From an uncultured Clostridia bacterium (GTDB lineage Bacteria > Bacillota > Clostridia > Oscillospirales > Acutalibacteraceae): 9,396 nt of DNA. The notes beneath the pieces are model-generated. The model was not told where the DNA came from. It searched no databases and saw nothing but the letters and a program-made list of their open reading frames with translations. The stretch spans positions 1-9,396 of the forward strand of contig CAMBNE010000023.1 in assembly GCA_945868935.1 (NCBI GenBank), read 5' to 3'. Positions 7,659 through 9,396 of the stretch are shown in pieces. Made by a program: the position numbers and the translations under genes. Each line of letters starts with the position of its first letter. Within the stretch, counting starts at the first letter, position 1.

Positions 7659-7746
7659 TTACGCATTTTCATACCGTTTACGATACTTATTCTTTTTACC
7701 TTTTTTCGATTAAACCTTGTAATTCATTATCAGTCATATATGCCAT
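7659..7746 (-). pseudogene. Small unknown ORF split by a frameshift in an A6 run
   Basis: From ATG 7746 (AGGA about 10 nt upstream) the frame reads MAYMTDNELQGLIEKR and stops at TAA 7698-7696. Dropping one A from the six-A run just before the stop gives the continuation GKKNKYRKRYENA to TAA at 7661-7659, a lysine/arginine-rich tail. The whole would be 28 residues. No known family recognised. It lies just past the IS200-like right end and before a good terminator. A one-base indel, or a sequencing error in the homopolymer, explains it best. Confidence 0.4.
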
Positions 7747-7771
7747 AGTTATTAAATCCTAATTTATTACA

Positions 7772-7851
7772 GCCCTGAAGGGCATTTTACCAGCATACCT
7801 CTAAAGAGGTGTAACAGGAGCTGAAGCTACCTACCGCATTAGCTCCTGTTA
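7772..7851. repeat. Right-end hairpins of the IS200-like element
   Basis: Three palindromes in a row: GCCCT/AGGGC (7772-7776, 7779-7783); ACCTCT/AGAGGT (7797-7802, 7805-7810); and an 11-bp perfect stem (7812-7822 with 7841-7851) around an 18-nt loop. None is followed by a U-tract, so they are read as transposase recognition structures rather than terminators. Which one is the true RE hairpin is not decidable here. Confidence 0.5.
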
Positions 7852-8287
7852 TTACTTTATTAAATGGATTTTTCCATTCTTTTATCGACAACTGATCATA
7901 TATAATATCCTCTTTTTCTTGCACTCTGATATATTTTGCTATGCCATTCTTGTTGCCGCCTACTGTACTTACATAGTATCCCCTACACCAAAAGTGCCTG
8001 TTTCCATATTTGTATTTTAGATTTGAATATCTTTCAAATATTATCATTGTACTTTTTCCTTTGAGATACCCCATAAAGTCATTTACTCTTTGGTTTGGCG
8101 GTATTTCTACTAACATGTGTATATGGTCTGGGATTGCGTGTGCTTCTATTATTTTCACATGTTTTCACTCGCATAATTCTCTAAGTATTGCTCCTATATC
8201 TGCCCTTAAATTTCCATATATAGCTTTTCTTCTATATTTTTGAGCGAAAACTATGTGATATTGACATTTCCATGTTGTATGTGTCAT
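7787..8287 (-). pseudogene. tnpA: IS200/IS605 TnpA (Y1 HUH transposase), interrupted by an in-frame stop
   Basis: In one frame from ATG 8287 the protein starts MTHTTWKCQYHIVFAQKYRR, typical of TnpA, but meets TGA at 8167-8165 (codon 41), where relatives have Trp in LCEW. It then continues with the HUH motif PDHIHML (H55, H57), RHFWCRGYY, and catalytic Y119 in AKYIRVQEKEDI. A single TGG-to-TGA change therefore breaks it; a GTG at 8158 could restart, but without the first beta strand. The only good Shine-Dalgarno (GGAGG, 8315-8311) serves an ATG at 8303, one base out of frame, so a second lesion near the start is likely. After NPFNK the frame runs on about 22 residues through the right-end hairpins to TAA 7787, so the original stop may also be lost. 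Confidence 0.88.
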
Positions 8288-8310
8288 TAGCTTTATTATT
8301 CATCTAATGT

Positions 8311-8368
8311 CCTCCGTTTCGTTTGAGTTCCTGCGGTTGGTAGCCTCTCTTACTCTATCAAAACGGAG
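8311..8368 (-). promoter_or_regulatory. tnpA leader repeat that can occlude the Shine-Dalgarno
   Basis: CTCCGTTT (8368-8361 read on the minus strand) pairs perfectly with AAACGGAG (8319-8312), which contains most of the GGAGG site (8315-8311). A smaller GAGT/ACTC pair can form inside. Leader hairpins that hide the tnpA start are known in IS200. The 5' arm lies inside or upstream of the predicted tnpA promoter, so only transcripts entering from outside would contain both arms. Confidence 0.6.
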
Positions 8369-8381
8369 TTTTTTCTGTCAA
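8352..8381 (-). promoter_or_regulatory. Possible tnpA promoter
   Basis: A perfect minus-strand TTGACA (8381-8376) is followed after 18 nt by TAGAGT (8357-8352), four of six matches to TATAAT. A weak promoter is normal for a transposase. Initiation would be near 8345. Confidence 0.4.
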
Positions 8382-8409
8382 CTAATCCTGACACTAAAGT
8401 CCGTACATT

Positions 8410-8428
8410 CCACCTGCATAGCAGGTGG
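8410..8428. repeat. Left-end hairpin of the IS200-like element
   Basis: CCACCTGC (8410-8417) and GCAGGTGG (8421-8428) form a perfect 8-bp stem with a 3-nt loop, just outside the tnpA leader as expected for the LE hairpin that TnpA binds. On the plus strand it is followed by five T and could also stop transcription, but no plus-strand gene precedes it. Confidence 0.6.
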
Positions 8429-8443
8429 TTTTTCTATCTATAT

Positions 8444-8490
8444 AATAAAAATCAAGCTTGCCCATCGCATTTTGCTGATTGGCAAGCTTG
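8444..8490 (-). terminator. Terminator of the XRE membrane regulator gene
   Basis: CAAGCTTGCC (8453-8462) and GGCAAGCTTG (8481-8490) form a perfect 10-bp stem with an 18-nt loop. The minus-strand 3' side reads ATTTTTATT. It lies about 95 bp after the regulator stop codon and would shield the IS element from that transcript. The long loop makes it less canonical. Confidence 0.65.
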
Positions 8491-8586
8491 TACTTTATAT
8501 CACTTTATTTCTTATTTATGAAGCAAATCGTTTGCATCAATGGAATTTACTATCAATTCATATAAAAATGATTTATAGTTCATAGA

Positions 8587-9192
8587 TTATCTTACTATGA
8601 GATGTTTACACATTCCGGTTTTACCACATTCATGGCACTTTAGTTTGCGCTTGGTAAAAGTGTGAAAATCCTTAACATATTCACCCATAGTAGGAACAAA
8701 TAGTGACTTACAATGTGGGCATTCATAATAGCCCGCTTTTACTTCTAACATAGCAGCCGCTCCGATACCTAAAGCCGCCGTTATAATTGCAAACACAATC
8801 AAAGCAATTCGTGCAATCGTTGGTAGTGTAATGTATGATGCTATTACGACAACCGAGCAAACAGCAATTATAGTAATCACACCACAAATAATGGATAAGG
8901 CCATTCTTTTCTTATTTTCTTCATTTTCTTTCATCAGATTCATCATATTTTCCTCCGCTTTTTTTTGATAATCAACTTCTGTTACTTTTTCACCTGTGAG
9001 CAGGTCATTTACGGTTATTTGCAATGCATCGCATAACGGAAGCATCAGAGATGCTTCGGGTATTCCTTTTCCGCATTCCCACTTTGAAATTGTTTTATCA
9101 CTTATGGATAACTTATCAGCAAGTTGCCTTTGAGTAAGATTTTTCTCCTTTCTTACTTCTGCAATAAATTTGCCAATTTTGATTTGGTCCAT
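8587..9192 (-). CDS. Membrane-anchored XRE-family regulator with C-terminal zinc ribbon
   Basis: 201 residues in three parts. Residues 5-65 are an XRE/Cro helix-turn-helix (IAEVRKEKNLTQRQLADKL, then SDKTISKWECGKGIP) that should bind DNA. Residues 97-121 and 126-149 are two hydrophobic segments (MALSIICGVITIIAVCSVVV; IARIALIVFAIITAALGIGA) expected to span the membrane. Residues 156-201 carry CPHC (158-161) and CHEC (186-189), a zinc-ribbon pair, plus C195. With a short turn between the helices, both HTH and ribbon would face the cytoplasm. A linker at 75-95 is charged and may be coiled. Start chosen at ATG 9192, where AAGGAGG lies 6 nt upstream; a longer reading from 9267 has no RBS and starts upstream of the -10. 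It has its own promoter and terminator. The target is unknown; self-regulation via the palindrome at 9269-9283 is only a suggestion. Confidence 0.9.
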   Translation of the reverse strand: MDQIKIGKFIAEVRKEKNLTQRQLADKLSISDKTISKWECGKGIPEASLMLPLCDALQITVNDLLTGEKVTEVDYQKKAEENMMNLMKENEENKKRMALSIICGVITIIAVCSVVVIASYITLPTIARIALIVFAIITAALGIGAAAMLEVKAGYYECPHCKSLFVPTMGEYVKDFHTFTKRKLKCHECGKTGMCKHLIVR

Positions 9193-9214
9193 AATTTTCC
9201 TCCTTTTTGATAGA

Positions 9215-9243
9215 ATTATATATGATGAATGATTTGATAAACA
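9215..9243 (-). promoter_or_regulatory. Promoter candidate of the XRE regulator
   Basis: A perfect minus-strand TATAAT (9220-9215) lies 23 nt before the ATG at 9192. At 17 nt upstream the -35 position reads TGTTTA, a poor match, so the promoter may be weak or need an activator. The leader would be very short, about 15-20 nt, and contains AAGGAGG. Confidence 0.45.
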
Positions 9244-9268
9244 CACACGCAGCGTAGAATTTAGCATA

Positions 9269-9283
9269 TCTACGGGACGTAGA
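9269..9283. promoter_or_regulatory. Palindrome upstream of the XRE promoter, possible operator
   Basis: TCTACG and CGTAGA form a perfect 6-bp dyad around GGA. It sits about 25 bp upstream of the -35 position and has no U-tract. The XRE protein or another dimeric regulator could bind it. Confidence 0.35.
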
Positions 9284-9300
9284 GCAAAAGTATATGTAAA

Positions 9301-9337
9301 AACAGAAAGAAGCTACCATTTATTCATGGTAACTTCT
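9301..9337 (-). terminator. Rho-independent terminator of the tRNA-Asn gene
   Basis: Arms 9308-9319 and 9326-9337 form a 12-bp stem (one G-U in the minus-strand RNA) with a 6-nt loop, followed by TTCTGTTTTT. It begins 4 nt after the encoded CCA of the tRNA. Confidence 0.9.
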
Positions 9338-9341
9338 TCTA

Positions 9342-9396
9342 TGGCTCCCCCAACTGGGCTCGAACCAGTGACATCATGATTAACAGTCATGCGCTC
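9342..9396 (-). tRNA. tRNA-Asn (anticodon GTT), 5' part outside window
   Basis: 55 nt of the 3' part are present. Anticodon stem-loop with GTT at 9384-9382 in the loop CTGTTAA; T arm ACTGG-TTCGAGC-CCAGT (9369-9353); acceptor 3' strand TGGGGGA (9352-9346); discriminator G; encoded CCA (9344-9342). The D arm is only partly inside (GAGCGC). The 5' acceptor strand is not visible. Confidence 0.93.

Larger units (their letters stand above)
7760..8445 (-). mobile_element. IS200/IS605-type insertion sequence, tnpA only, decayed (ends approximate)
   Basis: It has the layout of a single-gene Y1-transposase element: a left-end hairpin (8410-8428), a leader with an RBS-occluding repeat, tnpA, and right-end hairpins (7772-7851). 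No tnpB is present. Such elements move as single-stranded circles and lack terminal inverted repeats and target duplication, so exact ends cannot be read from one copy; the limits given are estimates. Lesions in tnpA make it non-autonomous unless a related TnpA acts in trans. Confidence 0.75.

Noticed and set aside
7690..7705. Programmed frameshift at the A6 run
   Set aside because: The run is not in the phase needed for -1 slippage (X XXY YYZ), a +1 skip would be needed, and no stimulator is seen.
8165..8167. TGA read as tryptophan (alternative genetic code)
   Set aside because: The other genes use TGG for Trp, and tnpA has a second lesion, so a nonsense mutation is simpler.
8010..8585. Plus-strand frames over the IS element
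   Set aside because: They are antisense to tnpA or cross its leader hairpins, with no domain signal.
9342..9396. Attachment-site repeat of the tRNA 3' end elsewhere in the window
   Set aside because: Only an 8-base match (CCCCAACT near 5371) was found, too short to matter.
1..9396. CRISPR array
   Set aside because: No regularly spaced direct repeats were seen.

Overview
The window looks like chromosomal DNA of a low-GC, gut-type Clostridia (Ruminococcus/Eubacterium-like Oscillospirales or Lachnospirales). The basis is AT-rich intergenic DNA, strong AGGAGG-type ribosome binding sites, a Firmicutes-style NRPS and MATE pair, an IS200-like element and XRE regulators. The species assignment is inference. 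Every gene with support lies on the minus strand, so transcription runs from high to low coordinates.

Left block (1-5219) is one probable operon. A sigma-A-like promoter with an extended -10 (5191-5219) precedes a 102-residue STAS protein (RsbV/SpoIIAA type). Next comes a 586-residue MATE exporter with an RsbW-like histidine-kinase-fold domain fused to its C-terminus. The third gene is a nonribosomal peptide synthetase whose first module (condensation, adenylation, carrier) fills 1003 residues and then runs off the window. Gaps are 21 and 59 bp. Synthetase plus exporter fits production and secretion of a small peptide. A STAS protein beside an exporter-fused RsbW-like domain suggests that a partner-switch pair acts on the transporter or the pathway. 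The RsbW-like domain has lost its glycine-rich ATP loop, so it may be a binding platform rather than a kinase.

Middle block (5301-7028) holds an AbgB-like M20 amidohydrolase (463 residues from the RBS-supported ATG) as its own unit, with a good minus-strand terminator at 5301-5342. About 140 bp between stop codon and terminator carry an orphan coding-like frame.

Right block (7093-8445) is accessory and decayed. It contains a nested inverted repeat without a gene, the C-terminal motif X of a C5-cytosine DNA methyltransferase, an undefined relic stretch, a minus-strand terminator, a small frameshifted ORF and a broken IS200/IS605-type element. The tnpA of that element has an in-frame TGA, an SD-supported ATG in the wrong frame, and a leader that can fold over its own Shine-Dalgarno sequence.

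Right edge: a 201-residue membrane-anchored XRE regulator with a zinc ribbon has its own promoter, a nearby palindrome and a terminator. A tRNA-Asn(GTT) with its own terminator follows and is cut at its 5' end by the window. Decayed mobile DNA beside a tRNA suggests an insertion hot spot, but no att repeat was found.
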